A DNA stretch of 64,000 bases. It comes from Bacillota bacterium (lineage in GTDB: Bacteria; Bacillota; Clostridia; Acetivibrionales; DTU013). Both the position numbers and the translations under genes were made by a program. Positions 54,901-62,180 of the stretch are shown one piece after another (position 1 is the stretch's first letter; every line of letters starts with the position of its first letter). The stretch lies in contig JAFABI010000063.1 of NCBI GenBank assembly GCA_023426125.1, positions 62,001 through 126,000 of the forward strand, in the 5' to 3' direction. The notes beneath the pieces are model-generated. The model made no database searches. It was not told where the DNA came from and was given only the letters and a program-made list of their open reading frames with translations.

Positions 54901-55135
54901 TCACTATGATCCCTGGTGGAACCCGGCTGTTGAGGACCAGGCCACCGACCGTACCTACCGGATAGGCCAGAAAAAATCGGTACACGTGATGAAGCTGGTC
55001 GCAAAGGGCACGATCGAAGAGAAGATCCTCAAGCTCCAGGACAAGAAGCGCGAGCTGATCGACGCCGTCATACAGCCGGGTGAAACCCTGCTGACCAAGA
55101 TGACCCAGGCGGACCTGCAAGCGCTGTTTGAGTGA
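51905..55135 (+). CDS. SNF2-family helicase with N-terminal SWIM zinc finger
   Basis: 1076 residues. SWIM motif Cys69-x-Cys71 ... Cys81-x-His83 (TGCTCPVYDEMWGCCKHVV). The ATPase core starts near residue 615: Q/Ia LREYQKFGYKWLKTL, Walker A LADDMGLGKTIQ (about 638), DEAH-like CILDEAQHIKN (about 737), motif III FALTGTPMENNL, and the second lobe with LLLFSQFTGML, SLKAGGTGLNLTGADTVIHYDPWWNPA and TYRIGQKK. Length and order match bacterial SWIM/SNF2 proteins such as Bacillus YqhH-like helicases. Likely remodels DNA-protein or RNA polymerase complexes. It is a single gene whose stop codon lies in the large hairpin that follows. Confidence 0.93.
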   Translation: MFDLTPEAILHRTSMANYNKGKEYLRNRRIKSVQFNQDKLSFNATVLGTKLYKVHLVFDPAGRLDETGCTCPVYDEMWGCCKHVVAVLLLIEEKDRQGFFKQLKFRQAARQIFSFFNTRQSILSTVIRLEVNFHLEKGGAANKTGFPAVSLRIGQDKLYIVKDVRKLLECMSKNEDLVMSKKFTYSPAKHEFEESDQPFISLLQEIYETEKLTDNLTPGGSRASVFKDRFVYLADTTLKRFFRSYGGRPFKAIIYETEYDAMKILHQDIPVDFLLSREGTDLLLNIDFEGTMFPLTADGEYFYAGGSIYNISKQQQEYLKPFYMAMVCQKGRKLRFIEEDKERFVSEILPYAEKAGKLVISEQVQSMIQKLPLEAEVYLDRSGKDILADVKFIYGDRVINPFMNQEKPEVQAEKLLIRDIGREEAILDILASTDFKVKDGRVHLSGEDNIYEFIFQLVPRLQELASVFYSGDLKNIKMRASLTFSARFRLNNETDMLEFSFNAEDIDRSELADILDSLVKKKKYYQLKNGSFLNLQSRELTHLDSLMNQMEIDSEDLQKEYLEIPKYRALYLDQSIRDAGIHTIERNHSFKEFVQNIKEPADMEFAIPRNLKGTLREYQKFGYKWLKTLDHYKLGGILADDMGLGKTIQVIAFLLSAKNDRGTFPSLVVVPTSLVFNWCAELDRFAPELSYSVIIGNKEERTRLIGEAGRLDVIITSYPLIRRDIEEYAGMSFRYCILDEAQHIKNPDSQNAKAVKVIRSEKRFALTGTPMENNLTELWSIFDFVLPGYLYSNRKFDEKYEIPAASEEGYEVLQELGKQIKPFTLRRLKKDVLEELPEKIEHTLLAEMTDEQKKIYMAYLQQIKGEIDREIEEKGFERSQIKILAGLTRLRQICCHPTLFIDGYEGESGKLQLLDEILHDAVDSGHRLLLFSQFTGMLQLIRKKLSAEGLECLYLDGGTPSEERGFLVNSFNDGIGKVFLLSLKAGGTGLNLTGADTVIHYDPWWNPAVEDQATDRTYRIGQKKSVHVMKLVAKGTIEEKILKLQDKKRELIDAVIQPGETLLTKMTQADLQALFE

Positions 55136-55217
55136 AATACACGGGGACGGTTCTACTGTATGCCAAAGCATACAGTAGAACCGTCCCCGTGTATTTCAGA
55201 ACCGTCCCCGTGTGTCA
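55133..55217 (+). repeat. Perfect 30-bp hairpin carrying GGGGACGGTTCT repeat, plus a third half copy
   Basis: TGAAATACACGGGGACGG... (55133-55162) is the exact complement of 55169-55198 around a 6-base loop CCAAAG. The first three bases are the SNF2 stop codon. A third copy of one arm core (AGAACCGTCCCCGTGT) follows at 55198-55213. The motif ACACGGGGACGGTTCT is a well-known interspersed bacterial repeat. A diverged relative (AGAACCGTCCCGCG) is near 58260. It may also act as a terminator, though no T-run follows. Confidence 0.8.
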
Positions 55218-55225
55218 CATATTCT

Positions 55226-55254
55226 TTTCAAATACGCAAATGTTTTGTTATAAT
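55226..55254 (+). promoter_or_regulatory. Probable promoter of the ZIP transporter gene
   Basis: TTTCAA (55226-55231) and TATAAT (55249-55254) are 17 bp apart, about 50 bases before the gene start. The -35 is weak. No Zur or Fur-like dyad was seen next to it. Confidence 0.45.
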
Positions 55255-55304
55255 CAATCGTGGTATATATGTTTCAGAAATTTGGATATCGAGGTGGCTG
55301 GATT

Positions 55305-56114
55305 ATGACTTTTTTGGAAAACATCACTCCCATTATGCAAGCATTGATCGCTACAGGCTTTACCTGGTTTTTAACAGCCCTGGGAGCCGCGCTTGTATTC
55401 TTTTTCAAAACCATCAACCGTAAAGTACTGGACAGCATGCTGGGGTTCGCAGCCGGAGTCATGATCGCCGCCAGTTTCTGGTCCCTGCTGGCACCGGCTA
55501 TCGAAATGTCGGAGGCATCCGGGGGGCTGCCCTGGCTGGCGCCGTTAATCGGCTTTCTGGCAGGCTGTGCCTTTTTGAAGCTGGCAGATTCCATCCTGCC
55601 GCACCTGCATATCGGTATGCCCATGGAAAAGGCGGAAGGCTTCAAGACCACCTGGAAGCGGAGCATATTGCTGGTGACGGCCATCACCCTGCATAACATC
55701 CCCGAAGGACTTGCCGTGGGCGTCGCATTCGGCGCAGCCGCTGCGGGAATACCCTCCGCCTCACTTGCCGGAGCGATAGCCCTGGCCATCGGCATAGGCA
55801 TTCAAAATTTCCCGGAGGGGGCTGCCGTCTCCATTCCCCTTCGCAGAGAAGGCCTGTCGAGAGTAAAGAGCTTCTGGTACGGCCAGCTTTCCGGCATGGT
55901 AGAACCTGTCGCAGGCCTTATCGGTGCCGCCGCTGTGTTATCCATGAGGCCGCTGCTGCCGTATGCCCTTTCCTTTGCAGCCGGCGCCATGATTTATGTG
56001 GTTGTTGAGGAATTGATCCCCGAAGCCCAGACCAGCGGCAATTCGGATGTGGCTACGATAGGCACTGTCCTTGGCTTTGCAGTGATGATGGTACTGGATG
56101 TGGCATTGGGGTGA
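55305..56114 (+). CDS. ZIP-family divalent metal transporter
   Basis: 269 residues, eight membrane helices. The metal path is formed by HNIPEGLAVGVAFG in helix IV and NFPEGAAVSIPLRREG in helix V, the paired His/Asn-x-x-P-E-G motifs of the GufA/ZupT group. The variable loop has HLHIGMP. ATG 55305 has GAGGTGG ahead, so the longer open frame from 55260 is not used. It probably imports zinc, iron or manganese. No partner is near. Confidence 0.93.
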   Translation: MTFLENITPIMQALIATGFTWFLTALGAALVFFFKTINRKVLDSMLGFAAGVMIAASFWSLLAPAIEMSEASGGLPWLAPLIGFLAGCAFLKLADSILPHLHIGMPMEKAEGFKTTWKRSILLVTAITLHNIPEGLAVGVAFGAAAAGIPSASLAGAIALAIGIGIQNFPEGAAVSIPLRREGLSRVKSFWYGQLSGMVEPVAGLIGAAAVLSMRPLLPYALSFAAGAMIYVVVEELIPEAQTSGNSDVATIGTVLGFAVMMVLDVALG

Positions 56115-56286
56115 AAGCCTGCTATTTTCGAAAAAGCCCGTTCAAATGCGACCTGCTCCTTGCCTGTCAGGGTGGTATGCGGCGGTTTAACAGTAAAGCG
56201 GAGACGAAGGAAGGATTAACTTTTACATTTCCCGGTAAATAAGAATGAAAAATACCACTTAACCCGTGCATAAATCCTCCGCCTAA

Positions 56287-57288
56287 TTAAGGTACCAGTT
56301 TAAAAACTGCGCGTCTCTCACCGACGACCGTTTTATTGTCATTGAGGAGATATTCAGGTGCAAGTCCGGATAAAATTTCCATCGTCTGTTGATGAGGGTA
56401 CTCCAGCTGTTCCAATATCCTTGCAATAATCAGAGGCCAGGCTTCTTCCGTGCCGTCTTCAATCTTCAATGCTATCCCGAGCCTCTCTCTCTTAAGACCG
56501 AAGCCATAAACCCCCTTTGCTCCGCCCTTTGCAACAACGTTCCTGTCAAGGTTAAACTCTCCGCACAGGAAACCATGGCCCCGCATCATATAGGGATTCT
56601 CACTAATAAGCTCCGCCATTCGTGTGATTGCTGCACGGATATTGATATCTGAAACCGTATCAGGGCAAGCAAACTTCCCATATGCGTTTGCTATTCCCTG
56701 CAAAGGTACTGCAAATACGGGAACGCCGCATCCGTCAATTCCTACGCCAACCTTATCGGAAGCATAATCGGAAAGGTAAGAAATGTACTGAAGTATTTCC
56801 TGTTGCGCAGGACTATCCGGCTTCCAATAAGTCCTGTGGTCTGCACCCAATTCTCTTGAGAGCATCATGAGGGCAATATGCTTACCGGCACAGTTGTGAT
56901 AAATTTTGCGCGGCGGCAGATTATGCCTTATCAGGTGGCTGCGGTGCTCCTCATTGAATGGCAATACCGGCTTCATAATAAGGTCGTCTTCCGCCAGACC
57001 CGTCTTTGCCAGGAGGCTCTCAAGCACCCCGGCATGTATGAATTCTCCGCTGTGAGATCCGGCCATGATGGTGGTTTCCGGCCCGGTCAATCCATATTTC
57101 TTATCCAGCCCGCGGACAAGGATCGGCAATACTTGCAGCGGTTTTGAGGAAGAACGGTAGAATGTAAATTTCCGGGGATCTCCAACCTTATAGATTACTC
57201 TCCCGCTGTCATCGACAACACATATCCGTCCCTTATGTACATTTTCAAGAATGCCTCCCCTATATTCTTCGACAAGTATTTCAGACAT
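56287..57288 (-). CDS. L-asparaginase II family protein (AnsA/Rhizobium type)
   Basis: 333 residues. VEEYRGGILENVHKGRICVVDDSG at the start, FYRSSSKPLQVLPIL (the conserved SxxK-like nucleophile stretch), MAGSHSGEFIHAGVL, HNCAGKHIALMML and GVGIDGCGVPVFAVPL are the family hallmarks. This class has no similarity to E. coli asparaginases; it hydrolyses asparagine to aspartate and ammonia. ATG follows GAGGGG. It stands alone on the minus strand; the upstream 127-base gap separates it from CutC. Confidence 0.9.
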   Translation of the reverse strand: MSEILVEEYRGGILENVHKGRICVVDDSGRVIYKVGDPRKFTFYRSSSKPLQVLPILVRGLDKKYGLTGPETTIMAGSHSGEFIHAGVLESLLAKTGLAEDDLIMKPVLPFNEEHRSHLIRHNLPPRKIYHNCAGKHIALMMLSRELGADHRTYWKPDSPAQQEILQYISYLSDYASDKVGVGIDGCGVPVFAVPLQGIANAYGKFACPDTVSDINIRAAITRMAELISENPYMMRGHGFLCGEFNLDRNVVAKGGAKGVYGFGLKRERLGIALKIEDGTEEAWPLIIARILEQLEYPHQQTMEILSGLAPEYLLNDNKTVVGERRAVFKLVP

Positions 57289-57415
57289 TCCAGGCCCCTC
57301 CTGTTCATACCATCAAATTTTATTCCTGCAAAAAACTATTCCTATTACGCATGAATGACGGAAGAACGCGCACACCACTTTGAGGATAAATTTTATACAA
57401 TATAACCGCCATGAA

Positions 57416-58174
57416 TCACTCTTTATGGAAATGCACCGCTTCGACCATTCTTCTCAACATGCTTTCATCCGCGATTTCGTGCCTGTCCTCCGGCGGATAA
57501 AGTGCCCCGCCGTAATATATGCGCGAATTGCCGCAGGTGGATTTATCCATGCGGATCCCAGGCGCAGCGACATGAACCTGGCGGACCTCTGTTTTTTTAA
57601 TGATTTCAGCCACATCACCAGGATGTATCCCGCCTCCGGGCAATATCTGTATCCGTTCCGCCGCTTGTTTCACCATTTCGGCAATAAGCGGCATCCCCTC
57701 GCGTACCGTTGGCTGCTGTCCGCTGGTCAATACTCTTGTGACCCCCAAAGCCGCAAGCCTTTCAAGCGCCTCCATCGGATCAGGAACCACATCAATGGCG
57801 CGGTGAAACACGGATTCTTTTTTGCCGATGATTTCCAGAATATACTTGCAGCGTTCATAATCTACCGTACCGTCTTCATGCAGGAAGCCGAATACGATAC
57901 CGTCGGCGCCGTTGTTAATAAAGCACTCGGCATCCTTCAGCATTACCTCATACTCAGCCTCGGTATAATAGAAGCCTGCGCCGCGCGGTCTTACCATCAC
58001 CATCACAGGAATGCCCAGTTTTTCCCTTGCTTTGATTAAGGTCCCAATAGAAGGGGTAAGCCCTCCTTGAAACAGACACGAGTTAAGCTCAATTCGATCT
58101 GCTCCGGATGCCTCGGCTCTAATTGCATCATCCAGAGATCCGCAGCATACCTCTACGAGTATATTTTTTCCCAT
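57416..58174 (-). CDS. cutC: CutC family protein (copper homeostasis-associated TIM barrel)
   Basis: 252 residues. LVEVCCGSLDDAIRAEASGADRIELNSCLFQGGLTPSIGTL, MVMVRPRGAGFYYTEAEYEVM, FHRAIDVVPDPMEAL and LPGGGIHPGDVAEI are the standard CutC motifs in order, and the length is usual. The biochemical role is still debated; a copper link was reported in E. coli. ATG follows a GGAGTGAG site. It is followed by asparaginase on the same strand and no metal genes except the ZIP transporter nearby. Confidence 0.93.
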   Translation of the reverse strand: MGKNILVEVCCGSLDDAIRAEASGADRIELNSCLFQGGLTPSIGTLIKAREKLGIPVMVMVRPRGAGFYYTEAEYEVMLKDAECFINNGADGIVFGFLHEDGTVDYERCKYILEIIGKKESVFHRAIDVVPDPMEALERLAALGVTRVLTSGQQPTVREGMPLIAEMVKQAAERIQILPGGGIHPGDVAEIIKKTEVRQVHVAAPGIRMDKSTCGNSRIYYGGALYPPEDRHEIADESMLRRMVEAVHFHKE

Positions 58175-58256
58175 GCTTCATCTCACTCCAGTTCTATTCT
58201 TTTATGCGCAACAACAAATCTTGAATATACGTAATACCTCTTTTCAAAAAGCGTCT

Positions 58257-58290
58257 GGAAGAACCGTCCCGCGACTGGGCCGATTCTTCC
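58257..58290. repeat. Hairpin downstream of the second binding-protein gene
   Basis: GGAAGAA (58257-58263) pairs with TTCTTCC (58284-58290), and GAACCGTCCCGCG inside resembles the GGGGACGGTTCT repeat at 55133. It lies 34 bases past the stop of the binding-protein gene and may serve as its terminator. Confidence 0.4.
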
Positions 58291-58323
58291 GGACACTGGC
58301 GGCAGTATTACCCGGTCTGTGGT

Positions 58324-60072
58324 CTACTTTTTAAATTGCCTGTCATAAGCGGTTTGATACATTTCCATAATCTTCTTCATTTGCAGTTTTTCCAGATTCT
58401 GAAGGAAGTTGTCCCAATCCTTTTCCACCGAGAACTTTCCAACGATAAATTTCGTCAGGTTCTCCTTGGCGTATTTGTCATATTCCACAAGCAAAGTCAT
58501 CAGCTCGTCGTTTTCTTCCTTTGTAAACTTGAGATGAGGCATTGCCTTGTCCTTCTGGCCATATGGCTCATATAATTCCTTAGAAACCGTATATAACAGC
58601 TTTTCCAGTCCATCCCCGCTGTACATGTCCACGTTGGCATCCATAAACTCGCCAAGACGGTAGGCGTTGTCCCTTTTTGTGATTCCCACCTGGATAAAGC
58701 TGCTGTTTTGCGGCTTGGTTTCATCCCATGCCCTTAGCGGAACATACAGTGCGGCTTTGCCATCTATGCCAAGCTCTCCCTCTTTGGGAATCCTCCAGTC
58801 GGTATCCGGCACTCCGCGGGTCAGCCTTGTAGTCCCGTCAAACGTATACAGGTAATCCGCCCACTTTACAGCCACTTCCGGATATTTGCAATCCTTCGTT
58901 ACGACAAATCCCCCTACATAGACTCCTTCATACGGGTAAGTGCAGGCATACTGTATACCATTAGGCCCTTTAAGCGGCGATATGCATATAAACTGTTTGT
59001 ACCGGTCTCCTCCAAGCTGGGCAAACATTCCGCCATACCCTGAAGGGATTGCTCCTACCAGCTCTGCATCAGGATTCTCAACAAGCTGCGTCAGCTGGTT
59101 GTTGTCCTGGGTAAACGAACCGTCGTAAATCAGGCCCTCTTTATATAGCTTGTTAATATAGCTGAGCCCTTCCTTTATTCCCGGATCATAGTAGGGAGCA
59201 TCCACTTTGCCGTTATTCATGTAAAAGCCCCTTGCCGTAAAGCTGTTGTGGTCATACATCTCAAAGTTGTAATAGCAGAAGGAATTCATAAGGAATTTTT
59301 CAACTTCGTTTTCCCAGCCTGATTTCTGCGCCGCGGCCATGGGAATTTCATCTTTTTTGTTGTTCCTGTTGGGATCATTTTCTTTGAACGCCTTCAGCAT
59401 CGCATAAAATTCGTCGGTGGTGGTGGGTACCTTCATGCCGAGATTGTCCAGCCATACCTTGTTCACCCACATCTTTGTCTGATAGGTGCAGTGATAGCAT
59501 TGGTTGACCTCGGGCATGGAATAGATATGTCCGTCAAGGCTGGTAATTTCTTCTCTTGACCCCGGGATCTCCTGGAAAATCTTCTTTAGTTCCACCGCCT
59601 CTTTGTCAATAATATTCTCCAAAGGCAAAAATACCTGTTCCTGGGTACCATACTGCGTCAATACGGAATCCTTGATATCCGACTGCAGCCCAAAAAACGC
59701 ATCCGGATATTCGCCGGTAGCCAGCAAAAGATTGAGCTTCTCCTTCGCACTGCCGCTGCTGTCGGTAGGAATGGTCTCCCATTCGATTTTGACATTGGTT
59801 TTCTCTTCCATATATTTTGAAAATTCATTGGTGTTGTAATCCGTGATGGCCGCATGTTGTCTGGTTACAAATCGCAACGTTATTTTATCTTTGGCAATCG
59901 GATAAACGCCCGGCGCCGAATAAGCGCTTTCATCGCCGGAAGTCCCGGTGGAAGTCCCTGCGCCCGGAGTATCCTTTGTAGTACTCTGCTGGCTGTCCGT
60001 CTGTCCGCAGCCTGCCATACCCATCGACATCATAAATACAAAGCATAAAAGAAATAGAAAAAACCTTTTCAT
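58324..60072 (-). CDS. ABC transporter extracellular binding lipoprotein (LplA/YtcQ type)
   Basis: 582 residues. Signal peptide with lipobox MSMGMAGCGQ, Ser/Thr/Gly-rich spacer, then a large family-1 receptor (TTDEFYAMLKAFKENDPNRNNKKDEIPM with a Ca2+-loop-like DPNRNNKKDE). ATG follows AAGGAGG. It is the last of three genes in the order LplB, LplC, receptor. It is similar in plan to the receptor encoded at 44823 but clearly diverged, so it probably binds a different oligosaccharide. Confidence 0.93.
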   Translation of the reverse strand: MKRFFLFLLCFVFMMSMGMAGCGQTDSQQSTTKDTPGAGTSTGTSGDESAYSAPGVYPIAKDKITLRFVTRQHAAITDYNTNEFSKYMEEKTNVKIEWETIPTDSSGSAKEKLNLLLATGEYPDAFFGLQSDIKDSVLTQYGTQEQVFLPLENIIDKEAVELKKIFQEIPGSREEITSLDGHIYSMPEVNQCYHCTYQTKMWVNKVWLDNLGMKVPTTTDEFYAMLKAFKENDPNRNNKKDEIPMAAAQKSGWENEVEKFLMNSFCYYNFEMYDHNSFTARGFYMNNGKVDAPYYDPGIKEGLSYINKLYKEGLIYDGSFTQDNNQLTQLVENPDAELVGAIPSGYGGMFAQLGGDRYKQFICISPLKGPNGIQYACTYPYEGVYVGGFVVTKDCKYPEVAVKWADYLYTFDGTTRLTRGVPDTDWRIPKEGELGIDGKAALYVPLRAWDETKPQNSSFIQVGITKRDNAYRLGEFMDANVDMYSGDGLEKLLYTVSKELYEPYGQKDKAMPHLKFTKEENDELMTLLVEYDKYAKENLTKFIVGKFSVEKDWDNFLQNLEKLQMKKIMEMYQTAYDRQFKK

Positions 60073-60192
60073 AAAAACCCTCCTTCATTTTTTTAATACC
60101 GTAACCGGATTCTTCCACACCTCCCGCTATTTTTGATTAAACTATGTAAATGGATGCATCCCTTTTTCATATCCATGCGGACAATACCCGGG

Positions 60193-61095
60193 CTACCCTT
60201 TCAAAGACCCGATCATGACGCCTTTAACGAAGTATTTCTGTATGAAAGGGTACACGGCAATCAGCGGAGCGCTGGCTACGACAATCACAGAATATTTTAA
60301 TATATTCACCATGCCCTGCTTTCTGGTTATTTCTTTTACATCGGCAATCATCGAAGCATCAATCTGGTTGATGATCAGTATATTTCTCAGGACGATCTGC
60401 AGCGGAAACAATTCTTTTTTGGTCAGGTAGATTAGCGCGTCATAATATGAATTCCAGGACCCAACCATGCAGTAAAGGGCGATCACAGCCAATATGGGCC
60501 CCGAAAGGGGTGTTACGATATCCCATAGAATCCTGTATTTGCTGCAGCCGTCCAGCCCTGCGGATTCATAAAGCTCTTCCGGTATGGTATTTTGCAGATA
60601 TGTACGTACCAGGATAACATTCCAGACACTCATTGCTCCGGGAAGGATCATTGCCCACCATGTATTGATAATTCCGATTTTATAAACGATCAGGTAGGTC
60701 GGGATGAGCCCGCCGGAAAACAGCATTGTGAATACAATCAGGCCCATAAAGACATTCCTGCCATAAAAATCCTTTCTCGAAAGCGGGTATGCGGCAAGCA
60801 TGGTTAGCAGCAGATTCACGAACGTGCCCAACAAGGCGTAAATTAGTGAATTCATATAGCCGGTAAGAATATTTACATTTTTAAACACCGCACTATATGC
60901 CAGCAGTGTAGGTTTAACGGGCAAAAGCCATACTTTGCCGGATACTACCGCCTGCGGAGAGCTGAAGGAAGCGCTGAGTATATAAATCAAAGGATAGAGC
61001 ACGACGACAAGTGAAAATGTCAGAAACGTGTATACCATCACATCAAACAGCCTATCACTTACATTAAAACGGTGCTTTATATTGCCAGTAAACAT
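60193..61095 (-). CDS. Carbohydrate ABC transporter permease (LplC/MalG type)
   Basis: 300 residues, six membrane segments. VYTFLTFSLVVVLYPLIYILSASFSSP at the N-terminus, EAA-type loop EELYESAGLDGCSKYRILWDIVTPLSG, and C-terminal PFIQKYFVKGVMIGSLKG. ATG follows AGGGAGG. It works with the LplB-type permease encoded 43 bases upstream. As in the first cluster there is no local ATPase. Confidence 0.94.
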   Translation of the reverse strand: MFTGNIKHRFNVSDRLFDVMVYTFLTFSLVVVLYPLIYILSASFSSPQAVVSGKVWLLPVKPTLLAYSAVFKNVNILTGYMNSLIYALLGTFVNLLLTMLAAYPLSRKDFYGRNVFMGLIVFTMLFSGGLIPTYLIVYKIGIINTWWAMILPGAMSVWNVILVRTYLQNTIPEELYESAGLDGCSKYRILWDIVTPLSGPILAVIALYCMVGSWNSYYDALIYLTKKELFPLQIVLRNILIINQIDASMIADVKEITRKQGMVNILKYSVIVVASAPLIAVYPFIQKYFVKGVMIGSLKG

Positions 61096-61138
61096 ATAAA
61101 CCTCCCTGCTGTTGTTTTAGAAATCGGTATATCTCTCT

Positions 61139-62059
61139 CTACCATAAACTGGCTTGATTAAACCTTCTGGATAATGTATTGCAAAAAACCAGCAGCACCA
61201 GATTGACAACCGAATTGAAAAGTCCTATGGCAGTAGCAAAGCTATAATCCGCATTGATCATACCGACTTTGTAGACATAGGTGGCAATAACCTCGGATGT
61301 TTGCATGTTGAGGTTATTCTGCATGAGGTAAATCTTCTCAAAGCCAAGGCTCATGATATACCCCATATTCAGTATCAAAAGGATGATGATCGTTGGGGTT
61401 ATGCCAGGCAGGTCGATATAAAGTATTCTTTTAAACTTGGACGCTCCGTCAATAATAGCCGCTTCACGCAGCTCTACACTTATACCGGCTAACGCCGACA
61501 AAAATATTATGGATGTATATCCTGTCCCCTGCCATACTCCCGTCCACACATAAAGCGATCGGAAATACTCCGACATCCCCATGATATTTTTCGGTTCTCC
61601 GCCCAACAGCCTGATAAACTGGCTTACAAAGCCTGATTGAACATCCGTAAACTGCATGATCATTGAAACGATCACCACCGTTGAAATGAAATACGGCATA
61701 TAAGTAATCATCTGGATAGACTTTTTAAAGAAAACATTGCGGCATTCATTCAGGGCTATCGCCAGCAGGATTGCAAAGGGAAATCCGGCCAGCAGGCTAT
61801 AAAGGCTTATTGCTATGGTATTATAGAGAATGCTCCAGAAGGACGGCAGGTTAAAGAACATTTCAAAGTATTTCAGCCCTACCCACGGACTGGCAGCAAT
61901 CCCTTTGGACACCTGGTAATTCTTGAAGGCAATCTGCATTCCATACATGGGAGCGTATTTAAACACAGCCAGATAGATAACCGGGAGTAAAATGATGATG
62001 TAATAGGGAAAACTCTTTTTAAGGTTAAAAACCAATCCATCCTTTTTAGCTATGGTCAT
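61139..62059 (-). CDS. Carbohydrate ABC transporter permease (LplB type)
   Basis: About 306 residues. ATG 62059 has GAGGAAAG ahead; the in-frame GTG at 62095 has no spaced ribosome site. FPYYIIILLPVIYLAVFKYAPMYGMQIAFKNYQ and EAA loop ELREAAIIDGASKFKRILYIDLPGI are characteristic. It is first of the three-gene uptake set and lies 121 bases behind the AraC sensor gene. Confidence 0.93.
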   Translation of the reverse strand: MTIAKKDGLVFNLKKSFPYYIIILLPVIYLAVFKYAPMYGMQIAFKNYQVSKGIAASPWVGLKYFEMFFNLPSFWSILYNTIAISLYSLLAGFPFAILLAIALNECRNVFFKKSIQMITYMPYFISTVVIVSMIMQFTDVQSGFVSQFIRLLGGEPKNIMGMSEYFRSLYVWTGVWQGTGYTSIIFLSALAGISVELREAAIIDGASKFKRILYIDLPGITPTIIILLILNMGYIMSLGFEKIYLMQNNLNMQTSEVIATYVYKVGMINADYSFATAIGLFNSVVNLVLLVFCNTLSRRFNQASLW

Positions 62060-62180
62060 CCGCACTTTCCTCACTTTCGCTGGTATGAGCTTCACCTGCC
62101 TGATAGTTAAATCCTACCGCAAAGCGGATTATTTTCCTAGGTACTTTTTTAAAAAGCACGGGTACATTTTTTGACTTTCC

